Assembly: GCA_036365515.1 (NCBI GenBank)
Contig: CM070877.1
Location: 13,770,601 to 13,834,600, forward strand
Reading direction: 5' to 3'
Length of the DNA stretch: 64,000 bases
Origin: Torymus aiolomorphi
Lineage: Eukaryota; Arthropoda; Insecta; Hymenoptera; Torymidae
Shown: positions 1 through 10,461 of the stretch, one piece after another
Layout: every line of letters starts with the position of its first letter
Position numbering within the stretch: the stretch's first letter is position 1
Notes under the pieces: generated by a model
Told to the model about the DNA's origin: nothing
Seen by the model: only the letters and a program-made list of their open reading frames with translations
Databases searched by the model: none
Position numbers and translations under genes: made by a program

Positions 1-480
1 GCGCGGGCAAGAAACCCGGCCCAATTATATACAAAAACAGCGAGACGGAAATGCGTATGCGAAGCTCGCTCTCTCGTAAATCCTGAGGGTTTCTTGCGGA
101 TACGTGTGCGCACGCGCGCTGCGCTTTTGAAGCGTTTTTCGCGCTGGGCAAGAAAATTGACAGTCGTTGGCGACGACGACGACGACGCGGGAGTTTAATG
201 CCGAGATGCGAGAGAGCCGGCCGGTGAAAAATTCCTGGTATCGGGTGGGAGAGAGAGAGAGAGGATTATGGCGGAGGTTTGACGCAGGTGGATTTTCGAG
301 ATGGCTTGTGGGTGACGAATTGCGGGGTGGTAATGAGTCAGTGATACTGGGGGGAAGGGGGGAGGAAGGGAGTGAACGATGGGAGGTGCATGGTTTTGCA
401 CGCGGGGAGATATTAAGTGGCCGTTGGTTGATGTGAATTTTTCATTCTGTTAGGGATTTTTTAAAGTGAATTTTTGTGAA
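1..480. other. CpG-core skew block, left part cut by the window edge
   Basis: The core, 1-200, is rich in GCGC/CGCG and ends in a (GAC)n run at 172-186. From 200 to 440 the plus strand is strongly G-biased, with a GA tract at 248-264 and runs of G near 350-370. I see no credible exon; open frames here are compositional. Confidence 0.55.
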
Positions 481-1500
481 TTGAGAATTTATTTATATTT
501 AAAAAGGTAAAGGAATAGAAATTAAATGATTGTATTTAATATTTACTCGATTTTTAAAATATTTTTAAGATAAAACTGGTATATTTTTGGTATTGTAAAA
601 GCAATCAACACATTTCAAATATTTACGGAATATATATTTTTATATATATTTTGTATATATTTTTCGAATTTCCTGTTTTAAATTTGTCTCGGATCCATCT
701 GTAAAATTTTCCTATACATATTTCAAATAAAAACTTTCTAAAGATAGAATTTTCGACTATAAAATTATTTTCAATAAATATCCATTTCGCGAGACTCTAT
801 TGAAAATTTCAGTGAAATTTTTACATCGATAAAAGGTGTGTTTTACAGAATAATTTGACGAGGTGAAAATTCTTCCTCATCCAAGCATAAAGTAATGGTA
901 CAACTTAACTCCACAAAACCAATATTACGAAAATTAATCAAGCCTTCACGTTCCTTAACGCTTATACACACATCCTCCATCAATAAGTCTTCCTAACACA
1001 TTACAAACAAGCACACCAACCCAGCAACATCGTCTACAAAAGAAAGTCCGCTAAAATTCATTTCCTGTGCACACGTACATACAGACCGACGTGTGCACGC
1101 AGAAATCCGCACGCAGTCAACTTAATGCGCGCGCTAGAACCCCTCGTTATGACGCGCTCGCTCGCCATTTGTTTAAACAAAAGTCGATTTCTCTCGTTTT
1201 CTCCTCCGCCGCAAATTCCCTCCATATTTCTCGTCGACGTGCGCGCATCTATCACCATTTGCGCGCGCGTGCGCAGAGCCGCGAGGGGACATCAGCAATT
1301 GTAATATGCCCCCGCGTCGCAAAAGTCGATAGATCGATCTCTCTCGCTCTCCCTCTCTCTCGGGAGAGAGAAAAGCGGAATTTCGCAAACGGCATATGAA
1401 TGTGTGTGTATGGATAAAGGTACTGAAAAAGGAGAGGAGGAAGGAGTCGGAGGATTTAAGGGGCAACTGTATATCGATGGTTTTTCTTCGATGAAAACAA
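481..1500. other. AT-rich linker followed by a CpG-core skew block
   Basis: AT-rich, featureless DNA runs to about 890. The left flank, 890-1060, is C+A-rich. The core, 1065-1390, has GCGCGC runs and a CT tract at 1338-1360 followed by a GAGAGA tract at 1364-1372. The right flank, 1395-1465, is G-rich. Confidence 0.55.
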
Positions 1501-2580
1501 GTGGTTTAGAATAATGTATCAAAACGTGTGTTTCTGTAAGTTATAAAATTTTGTACGTCCACAAGCGAAATGATGATAATATATTTGAATTAATAGGAAA
1601 TGCAATCTTTTATAGATTGGAACGTAAACAGTAAGTAAAATTAACCATGCATCAAAAATTACCACAACCTTATTATTCCAAAAAAATTTGACTCTATCAC
1701 CACCAGTCCCGAATAAATGTTTGTACTTTAACTTTATTTTCAGCAAAACAACCTGAAACCCGGCAATAAAAGTTGAAAAATTTCGTATTCATATCCCCGG
1801 GAGCCCCACCACACCTTGTTCCTGCGAAAGTCCGCATTAATTCTGCCCCCTTCCACAAAACCGCTCGACCAAATAAATTCTCATCCAACATCGTATCCCC
1901 CGCGTACGGAGCGCACAGCCAACTCAGTATTCCAGGCGAAATCCCCTGAATCCCGAAAGACATCATAAAACACGTCATCGGCATCTCGTACACGCTCCCT
2001 TGTATCTCCAGCTTCGTTCTGCATATGCGCATACGTATACATACCCACGTACGTACATACATACATACATATATACATACCCATACGTACATCCCGCGCG
2101 CGCGCGAAGGAGTAGAAGAAGAAGGCGAGGAAGAAACGGAGAAAGAATGGGGAAAAGAGAAGCGCGAGCGAGCGAGCGAGCGCGGACAGTGATAGATAGG
2201 TATCGGCGGCGAGATGCATCGATTGGTCGGCTCGCGCGCTGAAAAGAATGCCGCTGCGGACCAATGCGTGCGCGCCGAGACCGGAATGGCCGCTCGCGCG
2301 AGCGCGTGTGTTTCTCTCTGTCTTGCTCTCTCTTGCGCGCCGTTTCTCCGTTCTTCGACGATTCGATGGGTATAGAATGCCGAAGCCTGACTGCCTGACT
2401 GTGTGTGTATGTCGGTTAGCATTCGTATGAGGGAGCGAGAGAGGGGTTGCACGGCGAACAATGGTTTCACTTGGTGCGAGTTATATTGTTTAAATTTCTT
2501 TGAATGAGTATTGTGTAACGCTGATGTTTGAATTTATAAATGTCTTTTTGTTTGTGGACTTGTCGTTGGCTCAATTTAAA
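1501..2580. other. CpG-core skew block with (TACA)n/(CGAG)n repeats
   Basis: The left flank, 1620-1990, is C-biased on the plus strand. The core, 2030-2345, carries CATA/CGTA repeats near 2040-2090 and GAGC repeats near 2165-2185. The right flank, 2345-2480, is GT-rich. A 257-codon minus frame across it is low-complexity and has no recognisable domain. Confidence 0.55.
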
Positions 2581-3720
2581 TGTTGTAATTTTGATATATT
2601 TTTTAATTTACATAAAAGAATTATTTTTAGAATAAAATTATTTTAATCAGAGATAAAAGTTATATTTTAGTATCAAAATAGTTAGTATTGTTGTTCAAGA
2701 TGAGAAATTTGTTTCAAGTTAAAACTGTTACATCGATTGAATGTTAGAAAATTTGGAAATACGCCATCTGGCGGTGAAACCAGCGTTTCACGTCAACTAT
2801 TAATACTTTTGAGTAAATTGTTACGCTTCTACGCTACAATAAGTTTATATTTACTTAAAATCAATAGCAGTCCACGAGTGTATTAATCTTTTCTCTTGTT
2901 AAACTTACAAAAGACCGCAATATTATATATGTCGAGCAACAGACCGTGCAAAAAAAAACTCATCAGATACAACACAGTAACATTCTGGAATTTATCCGCA
3001 CAAGCCGAATGATTGCACAGCACTTGTCCATCGCTAAATTATCCCCATAACCGAGGAGCGACACATTTTCCAAAGGACACTCGAACGTCAGAAAAACCAG
3101 CCGTCGACCGTTACGCTCTCCTCCATACTACCGAGCATAAAAACCACCACTCTCCCGAACCGGAAAAATAAATAAAGAAAGTGCCCCCGCGTAAAATCGA
3201 GCTCTCGCTCGTGAGCACGCGCACTCGTGGCGAAAAAACGACATAAATCAAACGTCACAGAAGCGAGCGGGCAGCCAGCGATCCCATACATATATGTACA
3301 TACATGCATACGTAACCGTGGACTTGTCGTCGTCGTCGTGACGCGAGATAATGCGCGCATACATACGTATAAAGGAGAGCGCGCGCAAGCGGCACCTGTG
3401 CACAGTGTGTCACAGAGGAGGAGAGGGAGAGAGAGAGAGAGCTTTCCTCTCGCAGGCATTATTACTATGCGGGGACGATGATCGATCGCCGACCGGCTTC
3501 TGCCTTTCTCGAGGAGCAGGGAGAGGGAGAGAGGACCTTTTTCCTCCAAATGGAATGCCCGGGAGAGAGGCAAGCAAAAATGGTAGCCGGAAAAAATCGG
3601 AGGAGGAGAGCTGTGCCAAAGAACGAGGGGAGAGTGGATGCGGATGTGGCTTCTGGTCGGTTAATTTCGAATATATTTTGTTGAAGTATTAAAATATCTT
3701 TAAAATGGGACAATTTAGTT
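2581..3720. other. AT-rich linker and CpG-core skew block
   Basis: AT-rich DNA to about 2930 includes a CGCCATCTGGCGGTG site at 2762-2776. The left flank 2940-3170 is C+A-rich. The core 3180-3540 has CGTCGTCGTCG and GA tracts. The right flank 3560-3660 is G-rich. Confidence 0.55.
2762..2776 (+). promoter_or_regulatory. CTCF-like motif CGCCATCTGGCGGTG
   Basis: One of five copies in the window of a motif with consensus CGCC(A/G)TCT(A/G)G(C/T)GGTKG. It resembles the CTCF core (CGCCCCCTGGTGG-like). It sits in AT-rich DNA inside apterous intron 3. Binding is inferred, not shown. Confidence 0.35.
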
Positions 3721-3946
3721 GATTTGACCATGGGAAACATAGTTTGTTAGTATAAGATATCGGCCATTCTAAGAAAATCGATATAAGTAGAAAAATCCCG
3801 AATATAGTAAGACACACGTGTCAAGAGATCTTCGTTCAAACTATTTCTCATCTTTGCCCACAGCTTTGACTCTCCTACTCATGCATCTTATAGACTAACA
3901 ACTAACATCTCTATTCAACCAACGCTATTTGAATACTAACACTCAC

Positions 3947-4191
3947 CTAACGCACCTGCGGCGAGTCTCATCGTGACCGGCAACTCAGAGCTCGCCACCT
4001 CGGAGAGCTTGCGCTTCCTGGGTCGGCCCTTTTGTACTCCTCCAGAGGTAGGCCCACCCGACGTGATAGGACTCTGCTCGGCTGCACTGTAGTAGCCCGG
4101 CAGAGGTGACACTCCCGGCGAGCCCAAGTCCTCGACGCTGCCCGACGTGCTGCCGTAGTCCGTGGCGCAGCAGATGAGCTCGTAGTGCGGC
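3947..4191 (-). CDS. ap: apterous-type LIM-homeobox protein, exon with end of LIM2 and pre-homeodomain linker
   Basis: After the acceptor (GTCGAAAAG at 4192-4200, a weak pyrimidine tract) this exon completes Arg165 and supplies P166 and H167, the last LIM2 ligand. It then encodes a Ser/Gly/Pro-rich linker with QKGRPRKRK at residues 218-226, the basic motif that precedes the homeodomain in Apterous and Lhx2/9. Two donors are present: GTGCGT after 3956 and GTGAGT after 3947. Both leave the same phase, so use of the upstream one removes three codons. Reading through the second donor meets TAG within two codons (stop at 3936-3938). The homeodomain (expected to start near a TKRMRTSF-type segment) is not encoded in this exon or anywhere to position 1, so the protein is incomplete in this window. 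Confidence 0.9.
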
Positions 4192-4983
4192 CTTTTCGAC
4201 AGGTGGAAAGTGAGTTTTAGTTAATTGACAAAGTAATTGAAGGTAATTCTTAAGGTTTCATGAGAAATACTCCTAAAGATACCAAAAAACTACACTTTCT
4301 TTTCATTTTCTTTCAAAAAATTAAAAAAGTAGCCTTAATGATTCATCATGTTGTTGAAATAACCTTTGAACCTATTAATTAGGAAAATTCTAGATGACCT
4401 AGAAGCTTCAACTCATTTTGAACTCTAATAATTAGCAATTGCCTTGATTCGTATAATTGTAGAACGCATAGTTGCTACAATTTTTCTTCTTCATCTGATA
4501 CTCTCAAAAATATATGTGAAGTCCCATTTTCCAATATTTGTCTCTAGTAAACATTAAATCAACAAGATGCTACAACCTAAAACTTTACGACATTCCTTAG
4601 GTACTCAAATCGAAACAGCACACTGCGAATTAATTCATCACCTACAGCAACCTCGGAGAGAATCGCCATCGGCCCGATTACATAAAATGGCCGCTCGTGA
4701 CGCAACTCTCTTTCTGTCTCTTTACCAACCTCCTTAATTGTTTCCCCGGGCATTTTTCCTCTCAACGCCATCGTACGTACGTACGCCGAGCCACCTCCTT
4801 TATGCATACACATGCACACACATACACTAACATACCAAAAACGTTTGCGTCCGAAAATCGTAATGGCTCCCGTTTATAACGGGTCCTACCGCTTTTTCCC
4901 TCTCGCCCCCAGCCATCCCACTGACGTTCGTCATCGTCAAAGCCTCGAATCGAGGCTCTCCTTTTTGTCGCTTCTCAACTTAC
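4192..4983 (-). other. ap: intron 2 of apterous, 792 bp
   Basis: A GTAAGTT donor and an AAAAG acceptor bound this intron between the LIM2-coding exons. Its minus-strand 5' half (4600-4980) is a CA- and CpG-containing stretch with short GTACGTAC repeats at 4774-4785. The remainder is plain AT-rich sequence. Confidence 0.85.
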
Positions 4984-5157
4984 CTGCAGTAAACGAGGCC
5001 GTCTCTCTGGCCGAAATGGTCACCCTTGTTGAGCGGCGTGCCGCAGGAGGCGCACGTGAAGCAGGCCACGTGGTACACGAGATCCCGGGCCCGCATCACC
5101 AATTCCGTCGCGGATATGCCAGCGCGGCAGCGCGAGCACCTCGACACCGCGAACAGC
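4984..5157 (-). CDS. ap: apterous-type LIM-homeobox protein, exon with LIM domain 2
   Basis: This 174-base exon (58 codons, phase 2 at both ends) follows a TTCTCCTGGCAG acceptor and ends at CTGCAG|GTAAGTT, a near-consensus donor. It completes Arg107 and runs to the first two bases of Arg165. LIM2 ligands visible are C114, C117, H136, C139, C142, C145 and C164; the eighth, H167, is encoded by the next exon. The stretch ELVMRARDLVYHVACFTC is a hallmark of Apterous/Lhx2/9 LIM2. LIM domains of this family bind the cofactor Chip/Ldb and the antagonist dLMO. The intron before it is 4,866 bp and the one after it 792 bp. High confidence, because reading frame, splice phase and zinc ligands all agree. 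Confidence 0.92.
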
Positions 5158-5557
5158 CTGCCAGGAGAAGAAGAAGAAGAAAAATAAGAAGAAGCAAGAG
5201 AAGGACATGTGAGTATGCGATGGTTTTTTGCTCAACTGGACGAACGGTATGACTAATTAGTTTGGAATCGATGAGGAGAAATGCTTTTGGGAAGCGGCAG
5301 AGGCGATTGGCAGGTGCTGCTGCTGCAGTCTCTTTTTGCGAGACGATGATGGTGGATATAGGGAATTCCGGCTGGTGAGTAAAGGTGAGGAATTTTAAGT
5401 TGAGTGTACACGTATATAGCGATCGGCTGCGTGAGTGATGATTCTGCTGGTGGAAATTAGCTTTTTCTGGGAATAAAAATTGCTAGGATTCTTCGGTTGA
5501 AACATTGTTAAATATTAACAGCTGCTGCAAATGGTATAGTTTTTAGCTTCTGAAGTA

Positions 5558-6872
5558 GGGAAGAGTGGGGCTATGTTGTACACGGGGCGATCTTAAACAA
5601 ACCGAATATCCTTTTTGTAAATTGGTTTTTTCATCTGTCGGTAAAGTAGACATAATTTTTTCGATACAATACATATTGGCAAACCTTTTTTATTGGCTAC
5701 AGCCTTCTTTGAATTTTTAACGGCCACTTACCGAATTTTCCGAACGTTTCTGTAAAATTTGTGTCCTGCAGAAACAGCGTACAAAATTACCAGAGATGCA
5801 ACGGACTCACAATAACTTTTTCACCGTTTTGAATACACAAAAACTCACAATTTGGCACAAAAGTTAGATCGGTAAGTTTTACAATAAATAGAATATCTAT
5901 ATTTAAAGATTTTTTTATCCTTGGGGTCAAGTTGTACAAAATAATAGGGGCGATCTTAAACAACCTAAAAAATGTCAATTTTGAATTTTTCGCAGCATTT
6001 TCATGGTGCGCCAGTACCGCCGACGGTCATCAAACGCTGTCAGTGGCCTCAATAACTTGAAATTGACCAAAAAGTATTAAAAACTGAAAATTTTAAAGAA
6101 AACGTTTTGTCTAACAATTTAAGAAGGCTTAAAAGGGAGATAAAGCATAACAGCAGATTATCAGAATATATAATTTTTCATTAATTATAAAAAGTTCGTA
6201 AGTTTAAAAAGAGCTTTAGTTCATATATTTTCTATTCTTTAAAAGTCCTATGATTGTAGAAAAATACTGTAATGTAGAAAATATCGATTAAATAAATACT
6301 AATAACAATAATATTAGTAGTTGTTATTTATTCGTCCGACTGCCGTTAAGCTAGGTAAACCACCTGAAAAATCAAAGCTTTGGATGTCATGATTGACTAC
6401 TGCATTGAAGTATTTCATGCTACCATTAGTCGTTTGCACATGAAATCGATTTTCAATCGTTACGCGTTGTCAATACTTAATATAACGTCAATTTTAAAAT
6501 TTATAATTTTGATTGAAAAATTTTAATTCTGCTCAATTGAAGGTATAAATAAGTATAGTAAGTAATGAAAATAGGTTACATTGCTTTGTTTTATTTTTAT
6601 AAATGGATTTCACTGATCTTAAATGAATGTCCAAGTTGACTCCGAACCGTGTACAAACTTGACCTCTACTGAGGGGTGAAGTTGTACAAAGCGGTTTTTT
6701 TTCAAAGTCAAAGTAAAATTAGTAATTAATGATATAATCATCCACAAAAATTTATACAGTTTCTTGAAACCTTAAAGTTGACTACTGTTCGCTGAATAAT
6801 TGTTTTTACATAAATTTAGACAGAGTAAAAAATTCTTAAAAATGAAGTGTACAAGATCGCCCCACTCTCCCC
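5558..6872. mobile_element. 1.3-kb non-autonomous TIR transposon
   Basis: The left end starts (T)AGGGAAGAGTGGGGC and the right end, reversed, reads (T)AGGGGAGAGTGGGGC. Both are flanked by TA (5556-5557 and 6873-6874), consistent with a TA target duplication. The phrases GGGGCGATCTTAAACAA (5585 and 5946) and AGTTGTACAAA (near 5930 and 6682) recur inside. There is no transposase frame, and the body is AT-rich. It lies within apterous intron 1. Confidence 0.75.
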
Positions 6873-7492
6873 TACATTTAATGCCTTATCCTAAGATTAT
6901 TAGGTACTACTATTAAGCCCAATGAGTTTGAAAATAAAATTTTTATCATATGTGGACCATCATAAACGTAACCACGTGAAAATAAATTGAGAAATTTGTG
7001 TGTCCTCTGTTCTTTTAGAGTGAAAAGTACATCTGCATCATATATTCATCCCAAATAATGTAATTCTGATTTCCTTAATAACTGTTTCCAGATGTTCGCG
7101 ATTAAACTGTATGTATTTAAAAAAAAGATCAAAAAGCATTGTTCCATTCTTTTCCAGTAAACTCAATATTCGAAAATCTGACATTTTACTTATTACAAGT
7201 CCATTCGAATTCACGAGAGTTCGCACTCGAACAATTAAATATTCCCCGGTTAATTTTATTTCGATCTCCTGATACCACTCTACCGAAACAAAAGCTAAAA
7301 AAGAAAACTCGATCACAACAATCTCCTCTAGAGAGAACGAGAGGAGAAAAAAAAGAAGAGTACCGGGGACTTCCTCGATGCGTATTCGCTCGTGTACGGG
7401 ACAAAGAGCGCAATGTACGAACACGGGCGAGTTAAGATAAAGACAAAGAAGATACCGGGAGCGCCTCTGTTGCCGTATCTATTCCAGGTCGC

Positions 7493-7499
<7 letters not shown>

Positions 7500-7557
<58 letters not shown>
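7500..7557. repeat. (GA)n microsatellite
   Basis: Uninterrupted AG/GA dinucleotides for about 58 bp. GA tracts of this kind can bind GAGA factor in insects; no such role is shown here. Confidence 0.95.
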
Positions 7558-7561
<4 letters not shown>

Positions 7562-7876
7562 ACCCATTGCATATTGCATGGACCGCCTCTTTCTCTCTCG
7601 TTGTTTTCTCCGCGTAACGAAGCAGAACCTCGCCGAGAGATGCTTCCTGCTTCCATCTCTCTCTCTTTCTCTCTCTACCTCTCTCTTTCTTCGATCCGCA
7701 CTATCGTTTTACATGAATATGACGTTCTATTTTTGCCTGCGTGCAGCGACGTGACGCTCGTTTGCGTTTTTGCGTCTGATAAGCCACGTGTCAAGAGCGG
7801 GCCTGGTTTTATTGTTGCGCGTATACGCGTGCGCGCGCAACTTGTAATTGGTGGCGGTTGTATGTATGTGTACGTT

Positions 7877-7888
<12 letters not shown>

Positions 7889-7928
<40 letters not shown>
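7889..7928. repeat. (GT)n microsatellite
   Basis: About 20 TG units, preceded by an imperfect stretch from 7864. Confidence 0.95.
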
Positions 7929-7931
<3 letters not shown>

Positions 7932-8200
7932 TTGTGTGTGTAAGTTAGCGTGCGGAATATCAATTTGTCGGCCGGGAGTAGAATTAAAACAGTTTTTGTT
8001 TTGGAGTCTGGTCGCGGTGGCTATGAGAGAATAATGTTGAGGGTGATTTTGTCAGAGCCGGTGCGATTGTTGAGTAGAATTTTATGAAGAATTCATAAGC
8101 TCTGGTGTACGCGATAGTTTTTATTGGTTGTTCTGTACGCAATGGGAATTAAATCGATTTGAAGTTTGAGAGTTATGTGCATAAATATGTATTACATTAA

Positions 8201-9330
8201 ATCCGAAGAAAATAATCGATAAGTATTTTTGTCGATACTGACTTTTTGTCAATGCCTATATACAGTATTTGTTCTTTTCAAATTGTTAATTTCATTAACA
8301 GTACGCATTATTAAATCTATCTTTAAATGGATTGAGTGATACTCAAGTTCTTTCTTCTTTCTGCTATATTAATATTGAATCGCAAAGATGTTTAAGATTA
8401 TGTATTTATCTGTTATTGCTCACAACATATTATTTATTATCTAATCTTTAATTTAACGCTCAAACAGTACAATAAAAAATGGTATTTTACAATTCAGTAA
8501 AAACTGATAAATTCGATAAGAGCTACGGTTTTAATAATCTAATTGTGCAAAGTTATGACCCACATCCTCGCAACTAATTTATTTTCAAAGTCTTACGTTT
8601 CAACGATTCTATTAGATCTATATCCGAATTCTTCAGAGAACCGCTAGCACAGCGTAAGAAAATCACCCGACTCAACCTCCAATTCCCCCAAAGAAACAAT
8701 AACCAACCTACGCGTCGCATTTTTTCGCCTCACCCTCATAAATTCAAATTAAGCTCCCTAATAAACCGGGCGCGAGTTCACGGTAGCGCACAATATAACT
8801 CCCGCGGTCCCTCTCCTTGTCGGCTTAGAAAAATGTCGCGCGCGCGCGAGTGGCATATTTCCAGATGCGTTGTCGCGCGCTCTCTGCTCGGATAAATATC
8901 GGGGACCTCGCGCCTCCAGATGGCCGGCCATTAGCAGGCATTTTGTGTGGTCCGCCTGCACTCCTATGCAAATTCGGCCCGCGCGCACCGCAATAAATAT
9001 ACCAAGGGCTCTCTTTCTCCTTGCATTAATTCCGGGACCTAAAAGTTTTCCAAAATTTTACTTTGAAATAGTAATGAGCCCGGAGTGTATGGACTTCTGG
9101 TGTTTTTTCGTGTAGTGCGGATGGCTTTATTTTTACATTTGGGATTTTAATTTTAGATTCGGAGGTTCCTGCATAGGTAGTTTTTATTATGGTACGTGGG
9201 ATATTAAGGTTGCGGGTAATGGTGATGGAAGGGTTTAAGTGACTGGTGATTGATGGTTTAATCGGGGAGCTTAAGTTTAATTTGAATGCGGTTCGTAGTG
9301 GGTCAATGAAAATTTCTCTTTGGAGTACCG
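8201..9330. other. AT-rich linker and CpG-core skew block
   Basis: AT-rich to about 8560. The left flank 8560-8770 is rich in CCAAC-type sequence. The core 8765-9000 contains CGCGCGCGCG and GCGCGCACC. The right flank 9060-9310 is G+T-rich. No exon signal. Confidence 0.55.
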
Positions 9331-9397
9331 AAAGATTTTCATAAACGTCTCATGTGAAAATATGTCACGTCGTGTCGTCAATAAATTCAGACTTTAA

Positions 9398-9654
9398 TGC
9401 TGTGGTTGTACGGAAGAAGGGCAGAAGTCATTTGAAGATTTTTTGAGAAATTACTATTGAAATGATTAACTCACATTTGAGCTACGGCTTAAAAGTCGAC
9501 TTACAGCCTTCCTCAAAATAATTTTTTTAAATAATCACCTGTAGGTCATGATATTTTCCGAAACAATGCATTGGACTTCTTACAATGCAAAAAATCCTAT
9601 AATTCAAATTGTGAAAAAGTTAGACTGAAGTCCTTTTTCTATACAACCACAGCA
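9398..9654. mobile_element. 257-bp MITE with TIRs starting TGCTGTGGTTGTA
   Basis: Outer termini of roughly 30 bp are inverted: the left reads TGCTGTGGTTGTACGGAAG and the right, reversed, TGCTGTGGTTGTATAGAAA. There is no coding capacity. The target duplication is not clear from the flanks. Confidence 0.65.
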
Positions 9655-10023
9655 ATGTTACTCTCAAAATTTTACTATTTTTCAATAAACGAATTAAAAT
9701 GTCATTTATCCATTTTAGTATTAGAAAACTATTATCAAGGCATTGTTTGAGAACCTCCAGGCTATTTTCTACAACTTGTGCTATAAATACTTTTTTGTTC
9801 TTAAATGTCTATCAAATTTTATAAAATGATTCATGTAAACACAAGTTTTTACATTCTTAGTACAAGCAAATACATTTTATTTCCATAAAAGGGTCCTATA
9901 TTTTTCAAAATTCTATATATTACATCCGGATCAACGAATACCGGTACAAAGTAACCAACCGCGCTAGAACTCAAACTTTTACAAATACTCCAGCAAAGTC
10001 TCTTGCTCCAATAATTCTCTGAC

Positions 10024-10343
10024 CTATAATAATCCTCCTTGCAGTAGATGTTCCCATCGCGGGTGAAGCAGGTCAGCTCGGCAGCGAGCGGCAGTCTGCA
10101 GTGGCAGCACCTGAGGCAGCCGCAGTGCCAGGGCCGGTCGGCGGCGCGCAGGTACCATCGCTCGGCGATCTCGCGGCCGCAGCCGCCGCAGGCGAGATCG
10201 GAGGAGCCGGCCGAGGCCACGACGTCCTCGTGGCAGCCGGGATTGCCGCTGACGACGCCGCCACCGTCGCTAGGGCCGCGCACCCCGATCGCCCCGTCAG
10301 CCGCCGGCGGCGTGCCGCTGCCGCAGCCGACTTCCTTCAGCAT
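10024..10343 (-). CDS. ap: apterous-type LIM-homeobox protein, first coding exon (start codon and LIM domain 1)
   Basis: This exon encodes the N-terminus of a nuclear LIM-homeodomain transcription factor of the Apterous/Lhx2/Lhx9 clade, which in insects specifies dorsal wing identity and some neuron types. The ATG at 10343 opens 106 codons plus two bases of Arg107. An in-frame TAA lies about 24 bases upstream. Residues 1-50 are Gly/Ala/Ser-rich. LIM1 then shows all eight zinc ligands: C52, C55, H73, C76, C79, C82, C101 and D104, ending in the clade-typical GNIYCKEDYY. The donor is AG|GTCAGA at 10024/10023 in phase 2, matching the next exon. Codon use is very GC-rich compared with the AT-rich surroundings. 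Family knowledge gives the clade; whether this is the ap-A or ap-B paralogue cannot be decided. An alternative is that a CCAACCAG acceptor ending at 10353 joins this exon to an upstream coding exon, which would move the true start. Confidence 0.9.
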
Positions 10344-10441
10344 CGTCGTCCACTGGTTGGAGTTGAGTTAGATTTCGTGGTTGACAGATGGTGATGATGG
10401 TGGTGGTGGTAGTGGTGGTGGTGGTGGTGGTGTGGCTTCAT
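10337..10441 (-). CDS. His-rich upstream ORF (34 codons) overlapping the apterous start codon
   Basis: An ATG at 10441-10439 opens a 34-codon frame: Met-Lys-Pro, seven His, Tyr, seven His, then a Ser/Thr-rich tail ending in Arg-Arg-Cys. Its TGA (10339-10337) lies just inside the apterous ORF, in another frame, so the two overlap by seven bases. A plausible acceptor, TTCTCGCTGCAG, ends at 10462, suggesting that 10461 begins an exon of 5' UTR containing this uORF. It could repress or tune translation of the main ORF through reinitiation. Alternatively the CAC repeat is just a microsatellite in UTR, or intronic if the 10353 acceptor is used. Seen: the frame and overlap. Inferred: any role. Confidence 0.45.
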   Translation of the reverse strand: MKPHHHHHHHYHHHHHHHLSTTKSNSTPTSGRRC

Positions 10442-10461
10442 TGTTGGTGGGTAGCGTGGAT

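Larger units (their letters stand above)
1..3946 (-). other. ap: intron 3 of apterous (5' part), continuing beyond the window
   Basis: On the minus strand this lies downstream of the exon 3 donor, and no homeobox-like coding appears down to position 1. It contains four of the CpG-core/skew blocks described separately and is otherwise AT-rich. The intron is therefore at least 3.9 kb long. Confidence 0.75.
6990..8200. other. CpG-core skew block with GA and GT microsatellites
   Basis: The core, about 7370-7860, holds a GA tract and then CT tracts (7655-7690). CGCGTATACGCG-like sequence follows, then a GT microsatellite at the start of a G+T-rich flank (7860-8060). The left flank is only weakly C+A-biased. 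This block is an exception in having GA to the left of CT. Confidence 0.5.
5158..10023 (-). other. ap: intron 1 of apterous, 4,866 bp
   Basis: It is bounded by GTCAGA on the exon 1 side and a pyrimidine-rich TTCTTCTTCTCCTGGCAG on the exon 2 side. It holds a 1.3-kb TIR transposon, two CpG-core blocks with GA and GT microsatellites, and a 257-bp MITE. The stretch 5170-5550 shows GT-rich sequence and nothing else I recognise. Confidence 0.85.

Noticed and set aside
1697..2470. 257-codon minus-strand frame
   Set aside because: Low-complexity Arg/Ser/Tyr-Val composition, no domain, and overlapping frames on both strands; explained by the CpG-rich core having few stop codons.
1..3900. Search for apterous homeobox exons
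   Set aside because: No minus-strand segment resembling homeodomain helix 3 (VWFQN-type) or the KRMRTSF start was seen; only CpG blocks and AT-rich DNA.
7328..7963. Ser-Leu and Val-Cys repeat proteins
   Set aside because: Artefacts of GA/CT and GT microsatellites.
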